Assembly (NCBI GenBank): GCA_019359545.1
Contig: JAHHHB010000065.1
Coordinates: 1-39,598 of the forward strand
Source of the DNA: Desmonostoc geniculatum HA4340-LM1
GTDB taxonomy: Bacteria; Cyanobacteriota; Cyanobacteriia; Cyanobacteriales; Nostocaceae
Length of the DNA: 39,598 nucleotides
Reading direction: 5' to 3'
Position 1 is the stretch's first letter. Each line of letters starts with the position of its first letter. This document shows positions 1-7,598 of the stretch, piece after piece. The notes beneath the pieces are model-generated. The model was not told the DNA's origin and made no database searches. It saw only the letters and a program-made list of their open reading frames with translations. The position numbers were made by a program, and so were the translations under genes.

Positions 1-74
1 GGAGTGAAAAGTCAACCTTAAAAGTTATCGCAAAGTGCCAAATTCCAGATTCCAATTCTACGACCCAAATAGAC

Positions 75-1151
75 CTAGCGTTCGCAGCTTAAATTCCGAC
101 CCTTTTTTGCGGCGACCTGTACTAAGTCTTCTATCTGTTGTTGGGTAAATTCGCTAAGGCGGATAGGTAATCCAATGTTAAACGGAGAGCGGTTAATATC
201 CAGGGTGGCATACTCTTCTGTAGAATAAACCACTACTAGCCTCAACTTATACAAATTGGGATTTTGTTGTGCTTCCTCACACCAAGAACGCAATAAGGCA
301 AAAAATTCTTGAGCAATGTGAGGATATTCAAAAAAGCGGTCAACTTCGTTCAATACTAAAACTACTGGACTTGCAATTTGCTTGAGCAAATAACTTTGCA
401 AATAAAAGCTCGAACTTAACTTACAGCCAATTTCTTCATCCCACATTTCATTTAATTTGGGATCTATGCCTAATTCTTTAGCAATATGGCAGCAGAAACC
501 ACGTAACAACTTGTTTAAGTTAGTCAAAGAATCAGAATCAATTTGGTAGCAATTCAAATTCACTGTCCGATACTCTTGCTTCTGTGCAAAGGTTAACAGC
601 CGGAGCACCAGAGAACTCTTACCCATCTGTCTGGGTGCTTTGATCCTAATCACACAACCTGGTTGAGTTACTTCCCGATAAACTAGTTCCTCAATGGGCG
701 GACGTTCGATATAAAGAGGAGAATCCAGAGGTACAGGCCCATCTGGGTACGGCCAAAGACTTTCAACTTGCTTGGGTTGTTCGTTAATAAATGGTTCTAA
801 AAGTAAAGATTTGCATGAATTTACTTTTTTTGTATGTAAATTCACTGAAAGTAATTCCGAAGTTTCAATCTTATCCGGCTCGTTGAGAATCGTATAATCT
901 TCTGCGGTTAATTCTAAATCAAAGGCGCTAAAGCAAAGTTTTAAGGTTTTTTGGTCTACATTTGTATCCAATGACAACAATCTGCCCAGTGTTTTTGTGG
1001 AGATATTCATGCGATCGCCTAACTTATCTAGAGTCAAACGCTGACCGTGATTCTCCGCTATTTCCATAGCCAAAATCGCTGCCTGTAGACGCTTTAACCC
1101 GACAGAACTCAGCACAACTCCCCGGCTTCGCGTGCTTTTTTGTGGTTTCAT
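75..1151 (-). CDS. HTH + AAA-like (AAA_35 type) ATPase, C-terminally shortened
   Basis: The 358-residue product has an N-terminal helical region of about 95 residues (LTLDKLGDRMNISTKTLGRL resembles a helix-turn-helix). An AAA-like ATPase domain follows from about residue 135, with a P-loop-like APRQMGKSSLVLRL at about 172 and a Walker B-like VVLVLNEVDRFF. This HTH plus AAA_35 arrangement is common in cyanobacterial signalling or conflict proteins, often with further C-terminal domains. Here the protein stops soon after the ATPase core, in FTQQQIEDLVQVAAKKGRNL. Family members normally continue with a winged-helix-like segment. Nothing resembling it was found in any frame of the 74 bases left in the window, so the 3' end may be degenerate. 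The ATG start is at 1151. The specific role is unknown. Confidence 0.7.
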   Translation of the reverse strand: MKPQKSTRSRGVVLSSVGLKRLQAAILAMEIAENHGQRLTLDKLGDRMNISTKTLGRLLSLDTNVDQKTLKLCFSAFDLELTAEDYTILNEPDKIETSELLSVNLHTKKVNSCKSLLLEPFINEQPKQVESLWPYPDGPVPLDSPLYIERPPIEELVYREVTQPGCVIRIKAPRQMGKSSLVLRLLTFAQKQEYRTVNLNCYQIDSDSLTNLNKLLRGFCCHIAKELGIDPKLNEMWDEEIGCKLSSSFYLQSYLLKQIASPVVLVLNEVDRFFEYPHIAQEFFALLRSWCEEAQQNPNLYKLRLVVVYSTEEYATLDINRSPFNIGLPIRLSEFTQQQIEDLVQVAAKKGRNLSCER

Positions 1152-1674
1152 GTCGCTAGTTATTAACCTGTTTTTTATTAACTTTTTTCACTATCTCCTA
1201 ATTTTTCCATTTTTTCAATTGCTTATTTAACTGTTACTTAATTGTTTTAAGCTTTTTTTTAGCTTTTTTGCAACTTTTTAGTAAGTGGGTATAAATAAAC
1301 AGAAGTGGGCTTGTGCCTTGAACCTAGTACCTGAAAGCTAAAGCGGAAGGTAAGAACTTTCATTTATTTAGACTTACTGAATAAAGTATGTAACTTAACC
1401 GATCAAACTGTTACTTAATATTATGTTGTGATTAAATTTTGATGATTTAGCTTGATGTATATTAAGTTACATAATTATTACTGTTCAAATGTGGCTCGTG
1501 AATGCCTTTCGTAACAAAACAGCTACTCACGCGAAAATCTCACAACCAAACATAAAAAAATTTCTTCCCCTACTCCCCACTCCCTTTTTGCAGCTACATG
1601 ATTCCACATCACCTTAATGGCTGTGATATTATGGGAGACTGCTGCATACATTTTGAAAAACTAGAAATTCGATC
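1152..1674. other. Intergenic region, divergent promoter area for the ATPase gene and rpsO
   Basis: This is an AT-rich stretch with no credible ORF. It contains an inverted repeat pair, ATGTAACTTAA at 1388-1398 and TTAAGTTACAT at 1462-1472. TATTAT within TGTGATATTATGGG near 1622-1635 is a plausible -10 element for rpsO, about 40 bases before the start codon. The promoter assignment is inference. Confidence 0.4.
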
Positions 1675-1944
1675 ATGGCTCTGACGCAACTGCGGAAACA
1701 AGAAATAATTTCCAACTACCAAGTCCACGAAACCGATACTGGTTCGGCCGATGTGCAAGTTGCTATGCTAACTGAACGGATCAACCGCCTCAGTGAACAT
1801 CTCCAAGCAAATAAAAAAGACCATTCTTCCCGGCGGGGACTGTTGAAGCTAATTGGCCAGCGCAAGCGTCTTTTAGCCTATATCCAGAGCGAAAGCCGGG
1901 AAAAGTATTTAGCTTTGATTGCTCGTCTCGGTATTCGGGGTTAG
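1675..1944 (+). CDS. rpsO: 30S ribosomal protein S15
   Basis: The 89-residue product has the full length and pattern of bacterial uS15, including TGSADVQVAMLTERINRLSE, the conserved DHSSRRGLLKLIGQRKRLL segment that contacts 16S rRNA, and a basic C-terminus. S15 is a primary binding protein of the 30S platform and contacts 23S rRNA in the 70S ribosome. The gene is followed 12 bases later by the PAM68-family gene on the same strand, so the two are probably co-transcribed. In many bacteria S15 represses its own mRNA through a leader structure. I could not identify such a structure here with confidence. Confidence 0.97.
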   Translation: MALTQLRKQEIISNYQVHETDTGSADVQVAMLTERINRLSEHLQANKKDHSSRRGLLKLIGQRKRLLAYIQSESREKYLALIARLGIRG

Positions 1945-1956
1945 AGGCGATCGCTT

Positions 1957-2427
1957 ATGTCTGCTGAAGAATCTGAACGCGCTCGCTTGCCCTTTGAGCC
2001 AAACAAAAAGCGCCAAAAACCCCCAAAAACTCAAAGTAAACCAGCAGCAAAGCCACAGGAATCCAGCAACCAAGCTCACGGAAAGCCACCTTATACCAAA
2101 GAAGAAATGGCGATTCCTAAAGTAGTCAGCCAGCGGATGGTTCGACGAGTGGCTCTTTTCTGTGGTGTGCCTACAGCTTTGGCTATTAGCACCTTAATTG
2201 TTAGCTATCTGCTTGCCACCAACTTCGACATCAAACTAGCTCCCATTGCCGTGTTATTGGTAAACATGGGATTATTTGGTTTGGGGGTCTTAGGGATAAC
2301 TTATGGCGTTCTCTCTGCCTCTTGGGATGAAGAAAGAGCCGGCAGTCTGCTGGGTTTTGGTGAATTCGGCACCAATTGGGGACGAATGGTGGCAGTTTGG
2401 CGGGAAACTCGGCAAAAAAACTCTTGA
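1957..2427 (+). CDS. pam68: PAM68-family photosystem II assembly protein
   Basis: The 156-residue product has a hydrophilic, Lys/Pro-rich N-terminus (about 1-65), two transmembrane helices (about 67-88 and 95-117), and the conserved C-terminal block SASWDEERAGSLLGFGEFGT. These match the PAM68/DUF3464 family. In plants and cyanobacteria PAM68 assists early photosystem II assembly in the thylakoid membrane, and the orthologue in Synechocystis is linked to CP47 and chlorophyll insertion. The gene starts 12 bases after the rpsO stop, suggesting one transcript. This rpsO-PAM68 pairing is frequent in cyanobacteria. The longer overlapping frame at 1919 is out of frame and was discarded. Confidence 0.92.
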   Translation: MSAEESERARLPFEPNKKRQKPPKTQSKPAAKPQESSNQAHGKPPYTKEEMAIPKVVSQRMVRRVALFCGVPTALAISTLIVSYLLATNFDIKLAPIAVLLVNMGLFGLGVLGITYGVLSASWDEERAGSLLGFGEFGTNWGRMVAVWRETRQKNS

Positions 2428-2431
2428 AGAA

Positions 2432-2465
2432 GAATTCAGAATCCAGAATTCAGAATCCAGAATTT
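2432..2465. repeat. Short tandem repeat array (GAATTCAGAATCCA type)
   Basis: The motif GAATTCAGAATCCA is repeated more than twice directly after the PAM68 gene. It belongs to the same GAATTCT/AGAATTC family as the arrays at 15509 and 24841. Intergenic heptamer-type repeats like this are characteristic of heterocystous cyanobacteria. The rest of the 2428-2846 gap holds a fragment of another dispersed repeat near 2590-2612 (AAGCTACGCGCAGCGTCTCC) and the palindromes listed separately. Confidence 0.7.
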
Positions 2466-2687
2466 AAAACAAGAAAGTGGGGGATTGGAAGCTACCACTC
2501 CCTTACAAAAAAGTGCGTAGTCCGTCCTAGATACTGTTGGCAGCTTGAACTCTGACACAAGCGCTAATGGTAGACCCCTAAATCGGAAGCAAGCTACGCG
2601 CAGCGTCTCCCACAACAGAAGATTTAGGTATTTCTTAAACTGAATTCTTCTTCAAAACTCATTAAAATAATAATTACTTTTATACCC

Positions 2688-2724
2688 AAAATTCAGTAAA
2701 TTGGTAGTCAATTTACTGAATTTT
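2688..2724. promoter_or_regulatory. Perfect 16-bp-arm inverted repeat upstream of the DAHP synthase gene
   Basis: AAAATTCAGTAAATTG (2688-2703) is the exact reverse complement of 2709-2724, with a 5-base loop. It lies about 120 bases before the start codon. It could be a weak terminator-type hairpin, an operator or a transcript leader structure. The core word CAGTAAAT recurs in the palindrome at 2819-2833, which favours a regulatory reading. The function is inference. Confidence 0.5.
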
Positions 2725-2818
2725 ATATTTTGTCCATTTATTTTGTAAATAAATTTAGTTTGAACTATTCCTAATTAAGTAAATACGTAACAATAAAGTT
2801 ACGTCCATTTACAGAAAA

Positions 2819-2833
2819 ATTTACTCAGTAAAT
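2819..2833. promoter_or_regulatory. ATTTACT-C-AGTAAAT palindrome next to the DAHP synthase ribosome binding site
   Basis: This is a 15-base perfect dyad with 7-base arms around a single central C. It shares CAGTAAAT with the larger inverted repeat at 2688-2724. It ends 13 bases before the ATG at 2847 and abuts the AGGAAC that probably serves as ribosome binding site. A bound protein or a hairpin here could affect expression, but no regulator is known from this sequence. Confidence 0.4.
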
Positions 2834-2846
2834 CAGGAACTTTCAC

Positions 2847-3905
2847 ATGATTATAGTAATGAAAAGTGGTTCACCAGATGCGGAAATAAACCGCATTGAT
2901 GAGGAACTAACTAGCTGGGGGTTAACTCCAGAAAAAATTGTTGGTAAACACAAAGTAGTTATTGGTCTAGTAGGTGAAACCGCCAGCTTAGATCCACTAC
3001 AAATTCAAGAACTCAGCCCCTGGATTGAGCAGGTGTTGCGGGTAGAGCAGCCTTACAAACGAGCTAGCCGCCAATACCGTCATGGCGAAGCTTCGGAAGT
3101 GGTGGTGAATATAGCTAATGAAACGGTGGTATTTGGTGAACACCACCCCTTGATAGTCGTAGCTGGTCCTTGCTCCGTGGAAAACGAAGAAATGATTGTA
3201 GAGACGGCGCGGCGTGTCAAAGCCGCAGGAGCGAAGTTTTTACGGGGAGGCGCATACAAACCACGGACTTCACCTTACGCTTTCCAAGGACACGGCGAGA
3301 GTGCTTTGGAATTATTAGCAAAGGCACGGGAAGTCAGCGGACTAGGTATTATTACAGAAGTCATGGATGCCGTTGACCTCGATAAAATTGCCGAAATTGC
3401 TGATGTGATCCAGGTAGGGGCAAGGAATATGCAGAATTTTTCCTTGCTCAAAAAAGTAGGAGCGCAGTCAAAACCAGTTCTTTTGAAGCGGGGAATGGCG
3501 GCTACGATTGAAGATTGGTTAATGGCAGCCGAGTATATTTTGGCAGCTGGCAATCCGAATGTGATTTTGTGTGAAAGAGGAATACGTACCTTTGACCGTC
3601 AGTACACTAGAAACACACTGGATTTATCAGTAGTGCCAGTGTTGCGAAAGCTGACTCACCTACCAATCATGATTGACCCCAGCCACGGTGTAGGTTGGTC
3701 TGAGTTTGTGCCTTCAATGGCAATGGCAGCGATCGCAGCTGGTACAGACTCCCTGATGATTGAGGTTCACCCCAACCCTGCCAAAGCCTTATCCGACGGT
3801 CCCCAATCTCTGACACCAGACCGTTTTGATAACTTAATGCAAGAATTAGCAGTAATTGGTAAAGCAGTGGGACGCTGGCCACAACCAGCAGTAGCTCTAG
3901 TTTAA
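2847..3905 (+). CDS. aroF: 3-deoxy-7-phosphoheptulonate (DAHP) synthase, class I beta type
   Basis: The 352-residue enzyme condenses phosphoenolpyruvate with erythrose 4-phosphate, the first step of the shikimate pathway to aromatic amino acids. It acts in the cytosol. Residues about 1-70 form the ferredoxin-like N-terminal domain typical of the I-beta (KDO8P synthase-like) subgroup. The barrel carries VAGPCSVE, the phosphate-binding GGAYKPRTSPYAFQG, QVGARNMQNF, PVLLKRGM and the metal-site IMIDPSHGVG. Length and motifs are complete. The start at 2847 follows AGGAAC by a normal distance. Two related palindromes precede the gene and a clear hairpin terminator follows it, so it is probably a single-gene transcript. 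In other bacteria the N-terminal domain mediates feedback control; that is not testable here. Confidence 0.95.
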   Translation: MIIVMKSGSPDAEINRIDEELTSWGLTPEKIVGKHKVVIGLVGETASLDPLQIQELSPWIEQVLRVEQPYKRASRQYRHGEASEVVVNIANETVVFGEHHPLIVVAGPCSVENEEMIVETARRVKAAGAKFLRGGAYKPRTSPYAFQGHGESALELLAKAREVSGLGIITEVMDAVDLDKIAEIADVIQVGARNMQNFSLLKKVGAQSKPVLLKRGMAATIEDWLMAAEYILAAGNPNVILCERGIRTFDRQYTRNTLDLSVVPVLRKLTHLPIMIDPSHGVGWSEFVPSMAMAAIAAGTDSLMIEVHPNPAKALSDGPQSLTPDRFDNLMQELAVIGKAVGRWPQPAVALV

Positions 3906-4070
3906 AATTTTGAAAATCCTAAGTAGCTAGGTGTAAATCAATTTAAGTTTGTAGTCAGGATTTTAGTCCACATTTACATGAATAACCTATGAATTACTCA
4001 CTACAAACTAGGATTTTCTTACATATTTAATTATGCCTATCTGCTGATTACAAATAAGTAGCAAATTTTG

Positions 4071-4101
4071 CCCCTTTAGAAGATTTCTAAAGGGGATTTT
4101 T
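4071..4101 (+). terminator. Rho-independent terminator downstream of the DAHP synthase gene
   Basis: CCCCTTTAGA (4071-4080) pairs perfectly with TCTAAAGGGG (4086-4095) across a 5-base loop and is followed by ATTTTTA. It lies 165 bases after the aroF stop and before the convergent small secreted gene. The intervening 3906-4070 stretch contains nested inverted repeats (GAAAATCCTA at 3912 with TAGGATTTTC ending at 4018; AGTTTGTAGT at 3946 with ACTACAAACT at 4000) but no gene. Confidence 0.75.
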
Positions 4102-4177
4102 AAACAGGAACTCGAACTAGGAAAAAAAGAACTCTGCAATATTAATCGGTAATATTTTGTTGCAGTTGTAGGTCTTT

Positions 4178-4429
4178 TTATCTATATATATAGCGAGCAG
4201 GTATCCATCGGCGACCACGATTTGTTTGCACCCAACGTCCAGGAACCACTATTCTTCTTCTCGCTTGAACAGGGGTATAAACCCTAACTCGTGCTGGTCT
4301 TCTGATTGTTCTAACTGGAACTGGTCGCCTAAATTGCCCTCTGACCTGAGCATCGGCTTGGGAAGGAATCATGGTAAAAGCAATTGGTAAAATCAGTGCT
4401 GCACTAGCAAGCATTCTTTTAATACTCAT
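4178..4429 (-). CDS. Small secreted Arg-rich hypothetical protein
   Basis: This protein of about 83 residues begins MSIKRMLASAALILPIAF, a standard signal peptide, with a likely cleavage after SQADAQ. The mature part is strongly basic, rich in Arg, Pro and Val, and ends in VVPGRWVQTNRGRRWIPARY. The ATG at 4429 was chosen over a TTG two codons upstream because GGAAAG sits about 7 bases before it. I do not recognise a named family. The motif resembles small exported proteins with G-x-W repeats. Exported, nucleic-acid- or polysaccharide-binding roles are possible but unproven. It is convergent with aroF and shares the intervening terminator region. Confidence 0.6.
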   Translation of the reverse strand: MSIKRMLASAALILPIAFTMIPSQADAQVRGQFRRPVPVRTIRRPARVRVYTPVQARRRIVVPGRWVQTNRGRRWIPARYIYR

Positions 4430-4642
4430 TGGCAAACTTTCCTTCTATGATATAAAAATCAAAGAGATTAAATCGTTATCAAATATTAATCTCTTGGACA
4501 AGTAAATAATAGGATTGAACAGAACTATACACTAGTGAAAAAGGTAATTAGTTAAAACATGACTAATGTCATAGATAAAAAATGTAAAAATGATTCTCTG
4601 GTTGTATAGCAATCCAATTTGATTTTTAAAAAAATATCTATA

Positions 4643-4782
4643 ATATATAGGAATCCGGTTTGATTTTTGAAAAACATTAAGTATTTGTAGAATCCTTAAG
4701 AATGGTGCGTTACGCTGTCGCTAACGCACCCTACTGGCGTGACTACGTATCTGTTCAAAAATCAAATAGTAGTCCTATATTA
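4643..4782. mobile_element. MITE-like element, copy 1 (TATAGGA..ATTTGATTTTTGAA termini)
   Basis: The left end, near 4645-4671, reads ATAGGAATCCGGTTTGATTT then TTGAA. The right end at 4754-4782 is its imperfect reverse complement (TTCAAAAATCAAAT then AGTCCTATATTA). The interior is about 80 bases with a small GGTGCGTTA (4704-4712)/TAACGCACC (4722-4730) hairpin. No ORF is present. The same ends and GGTGCGTTA core occur at 23379-23579. A third partial left end (TATAGCAATCCAATTTGATT) sits just outside at 4605. The 4430-4924 gap holds nothing else recognisable. Confidence 0.75.
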
Positions 4783-4924
4783 GGACAGTGTTGATTGCCC
4801 AAAGCCTTGAAGCAACTGGGTTTTTACTCAGCACTTAGCACTTTGCTATACGCGACTTCATCACCTGAAAAAAAAGGACAGGTACAAGACCCATCCCTTA
4901 AAATTTCACCTTGACTCAAAACTG

Positions 4925-5248
4925 TTATTGTACTTGGGTGGGGAAAGCACCAGGTTGTACGGCTACGTTAATATTCTGCCCATTACGGCGTAACTCCAGG
5001 CGTAAATCTCCACCCACTTGGCTATTTTCTACAGCCTTTTGGACGCTGCTAGCATCTGTGACTGATTGACCGGCTAGCTTTTGGATGACATCACCAGCAC
5101 GTATTCCAGCTTTAGCGGCTGGGGAATTCGGCATAACTTTGACAACTAATACACCTTTATCTTCATCGACATTCAAACCACTATTAGGATCTGAGTTGAT
5201 ATTTTGTTTTAGCTGAGGTGTTAGCCCCACCATCTGAATTCCTAAATA
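4925..5248 (-). pseudogene. PDZ-domain remnant of an HtrA/Deg serine protease
   Basis: The open frame from the ATG at 5233 encodes 102 residues that match only the C-terminal PDZ domain of cyanobacterial HtrA-type proteases: MVGLTPQLKQNINSDPNSGL, then GVLVVKVMPNSPAAKAGIRA and GDVIQKLAGQSV. Family resemblance continues upstream of the ATG: codons at 5234-5248 read YLGIQ, as in the family's HPYLGIQM linker. The frame then degrades and reaches an in-frame TAA about 45 bases upstream of the ATG. The trypsin-like domain with its His-Asp-Ser triad and the signal sequence are absent. I read this as a 5'-deleted htrA copy. A functional stand-alone PDZ protein is possible but less likely, since no good ribosome binding site is visible. 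Confidence 0.75.
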
Positions 5249-5633
5249 TCGAATATGTATTACTAATGTAGATATGACTTATGACAGTTTTGTTGCAGAG
5301 GTATTGAGTTTTTGTGAAAGGTTTAGTTTTTTACCAGTAAATAACTCAGGAGCCAGAATGGTAAGTGTGCAATATTCATCCGCAGATAACAAAACTCATC
5401 AAATTCACAATTGTGCAGAATAATTCACCAGTGTACTGATTTTTTGCACTGCGTTCAAATAATTCATATAGGATTTGGAGAGACAGCACTTTCTCCAAAA
5501 CCCCGCGAACCATATTACAGATACCCGATTACAGCAGTTCCCGCTATTGTGAGGTACGTTCTCAGTCCTGAAAGGATACAGGAGATAGCGGGGAGTGGAC
5601 TGATTGAGGCATTCTAACTCATGCTCATATAAG
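5249..5633. other. Intergenic region with no recognisable gene
   Basis: Two opposite-strand frames of 68-88 codons overlap here, but neither resembles a protein family and both have irregular composition. No strong hairpin or repeat was seen. It may contain decayed sequence from the lost 5' part of the adjacent htrA copy, but I could not align it. Confidence 0.4.
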
Positions 5634-6221
5634 TTATTTTCGGATAGCTTGAATAAATTCGGCAACAGCATCGTACTGATCGGGCTTGGCGACGTAACGC
5701 AGCAGTAGATCTACGTCTAAATCTGGGAAAAAACCACTACGGTTTACTTCTTCATATTCACCCTGCTCACTAAGACGGAATATTTTGATTTGATTAGATT
5801 TCCAAAACCAAACTTCAGGTATTCTCTTAGGCTTGTATAATTGCTTGCGGTTAATGGTTCCACTGCTGACAATAACTTCGATCGCAATATCAGGAACTTC
5901 ACCTTTTGTTGTAATGCTGTAAGATTCGTCTGGTGTGCCAGAAGCATACCCAGGTTCTTCCAAGGTGTAACCACCGCGTTTGTAAAACCGGATATTCTTC
6001 TCTCTCATATACGCTTCTATTAACAACCCAAGGGTACTTTTCACTTCCTCATGTTTTTCACCAATAGGAGACATGATTTCTAAAATTCCTGATAAATAAG
6101 TAAGTCTGACATTCTGATTTCCCTTTAGCTGTGCCTCAATAACTTTGAATTGCTCCCAAGAAACATCAGATACAGTCACTACTTTCTCCTCTGTAATCTG
6201 TTCTACAAGTGGGATACTCAT
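5634..6221 (-). CDS. Uma2-family (DUF820) PD-(D/E)XK nuclease-like protein
   Basis: The 195-residue product has the Uma2 pattern: an N-terminal WEQFKVIEAQLKGNQNVRLT, then YLSGILEIMSPIGEKHE and LLIEAYMREKN. The nuclease core VPDIAIEVIVSSG supplies the Asp and Glu expected of a PD-(D/E)XK fold, and a later KPKRIPEVWFWK segment follows. These proteins are extremely numerous in cyanobacteria. They are annotated as restriction-endonuclease-like, but no cellular function is established. The ATG at 6221 gives the family's usual N-terminus. The gene stands alone between two long intergenic stretches. Confidence 0.85.
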   Translation of the reverse strand: MSIPLVEQITEEKVVTVSDVSWEQFKVIEAQLKGNQNVRLTYLSGILEIMSPIGEKHEEVKSTLGLLIEAYMREKNIRFYKRGGYTLEEPGYASGTPDESYSITTKGEVPDIAIEVIVSSGTINRKQLYKPKRIPEVWFWKSNQIKIFRLSEQGEYEEVNRSGFFPDLDVDLLLRYVAKPDQYDAVAEFIQAIRK

Positions 6222-6648
6222 ATCAATTCTTCCTTAAAAAAGCAAAGTATTAATTGCATTTTTTGTACTATTCAGTGATACTATTTTACCAGGAATCCAA
6301 AAAATTTTGGTAATCTAAGTTTTGATACTGGAACAACCAAAGTTATGGTTATTCATTGCGTGTGATGCTAAATGTTATTATTCAAACCATGAAAAGCTTG
6401 CCATAAAATAAAAATGATCGTTATGTCACATTTTTTTATTTGGACAAGGATTTGAGTTTTCGACCTTTATTTTTATGCAATTGAGATTTTTAACTAATGA
6501 TTTTGCATAAGAGTTACTCAATAACCAGAGTTTTTGCAATAATTGATTAACTAGACATCATATAATTTATTGGTTTTCTTCTAACGATCAATTTTTGCTA
6601 TAAAAGTCTTCTGAATATAATATCTTAACCATACTTGAAGGACTCAAA
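6222..6648. other. AT-rich intergenic region between divergent genes
   Basis: This region probably holds promoters for the Uma2 gene (leftward) and the Ap4A phosphorylase gene (rightward). GAAGGA about 8 bases before 6649 is a good ribosome binding site for the latter. No ORF, repeat or strong hairpin was noticed. Confidence 0.35.
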
Positions 6649-7545
6649 ATGGTACAAGGAAAAATACTACTTAAGCCTGGTACTTTATGGACAAGTGTCA
6701 AAGAACGGACTGAATATGCTTTGCAATGTGGGGCGCTGCTGTCGATACCGACGGAATTTGAATTTGTGGAACAGGATGGCGTGTGTTTTTTAGTGCGAAT
6801 TTTGTCTAATTTGAATCGCAAAAAAGCAGCCAAGGAAAAACAGGAAAAACAATCTGCTAGTTCAGGTCAAGAATTTAATCCTTTCTTGCCTTACGAAGAA
6901 GATTTATTTGTAGCGGATATCTCTGATACTCATGTATGTATCTTAAATAAATTCAATGTTGTTGATTATCATCTGCTAATTATTACCCGTGCCTTCGAGG
7001 AACAGGAAAGTTTACTCACCTTGGAAGATTTTACGGCGATGTGGGCATGTTTGGCTGATTTTGATGGTTTGGGGTTCTACAACAGTGGCAAAACCGCAGG
7101 TGCTAGTCAGCGACATAAACACTTGCAATTAGTCCCCCTACCACTTGCACCTTCAGGGTTGCAGATACCGATTGAACCTCTGCTAAGGGAAGCACAATTT
7201 CAGAACTCGATCACAACTTTACCAAAACTTCCTTTTTTACATGCTTTGGCATCCTTAAATCCCAGTTGGGTGGAGTCTCCATTCATCGGCGGTGAAGCAA
7301 CACTGGCACTTTATCGTGCCTTGTTAGAGGCTGTGGGTTTGGATGCAACGCAGTTGGGTGCTTACAATTTGCTCATGACACGAGAATGGATGTTGATTGT
7401 ACCGCGATCGCAAGAGCATTTCCACTCCATCTCCGTGAATTCCTTAGGATTCGCCGGTGCCTTGCTAGTAAGGAATGCCGAAGAAATGCAACTTCTCAAA
7501 GACCAAACGCCAATAATTATCTTGAAGAGTGTTGGTGTATCGTAA
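6649..7545 (+). CDS. ATP adenylyltransferase (Ap4A phosphorylase)
   Basis: The 298-residue product belongs to the HIT superfamily branch of diadenosine tetraphosphate phosphorylases, which split Ap4A with phosphate into ATP and ADP. The diagnostic segment is GFYNSGKTAGASQRHKHLQL, followed by VPLPL, which contains the HIT-like His-x-His-x-x active site. Further matches are the N-terminal LLKPGTLWTSVKERTEYALQ, the FNVVDYHLLIITRAFEEQ block and, near the C-terminus, YNLLMTREWMLIVPRSQEH. Length is normal for the family. A Lys/Glu/Gln-rich loop at about 58-75 is poorly conserved. It is preceded by GAAGGA and followed directly by a heptamer repeat array. Confidence 0.9.
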   Translation: MVQGKILLKPGTLWTSVKERTEYALQCGALLSIPTEFEFVEQDGVCFLVRILSNLNRKKAAKEKQEKQSASSGQEFNPFLPYEEDLFVADISDTHVCILNKFNVVDYHLLIITRAFEEQESLLTLEDFTAMWACLADFDGLGFYNSGKTAGASQRHKHLQLVPLPLAPSGLQIPIEPLLREAQFQNSITTLPKLPFLHALASLNPSWVESPFIGGEATLALYRALLEAVGLDATQLGAYNLLMTREWMLIVPRSQEHFHSISVNSLGFAGALLVRNAEEMQLLKDQTPIIILKSVGVS

Positions 7546-7548
7546 TTG

Positions 7549-7592
7549 TCATTTGTCATTTGTCATTTGTTATTTGTCATTTGTCATTTGTC
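7549..7592. repeat. Heptamer tandem repeat, about six TCATTTG units
   Basis: TCATTTG is repeated about six times with one T/C change (TTATTTG) in the gap between the convergent Ap4A phosphorylase and CocE-type hydrolase genes. This is a classic short tandemly repeated repetitive sequence of heterocystous cyanobacteria. The same family appears in degenerate form near 20195 and 24378. Confidence 0.9.
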
Positions 7593-7598
7593 CAAATA

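Noticed and set aside
3275..3553. Antisense frame inside the DAHP synthase gene
   Set aside because: It is a shadow of a clearly identified gene.
5405..5671. Overlapping frames on both strands after the htrA remnant
   Set aside because: Composition is irregular with no family resemblance. One overlaps the end of the Uma2 gene.
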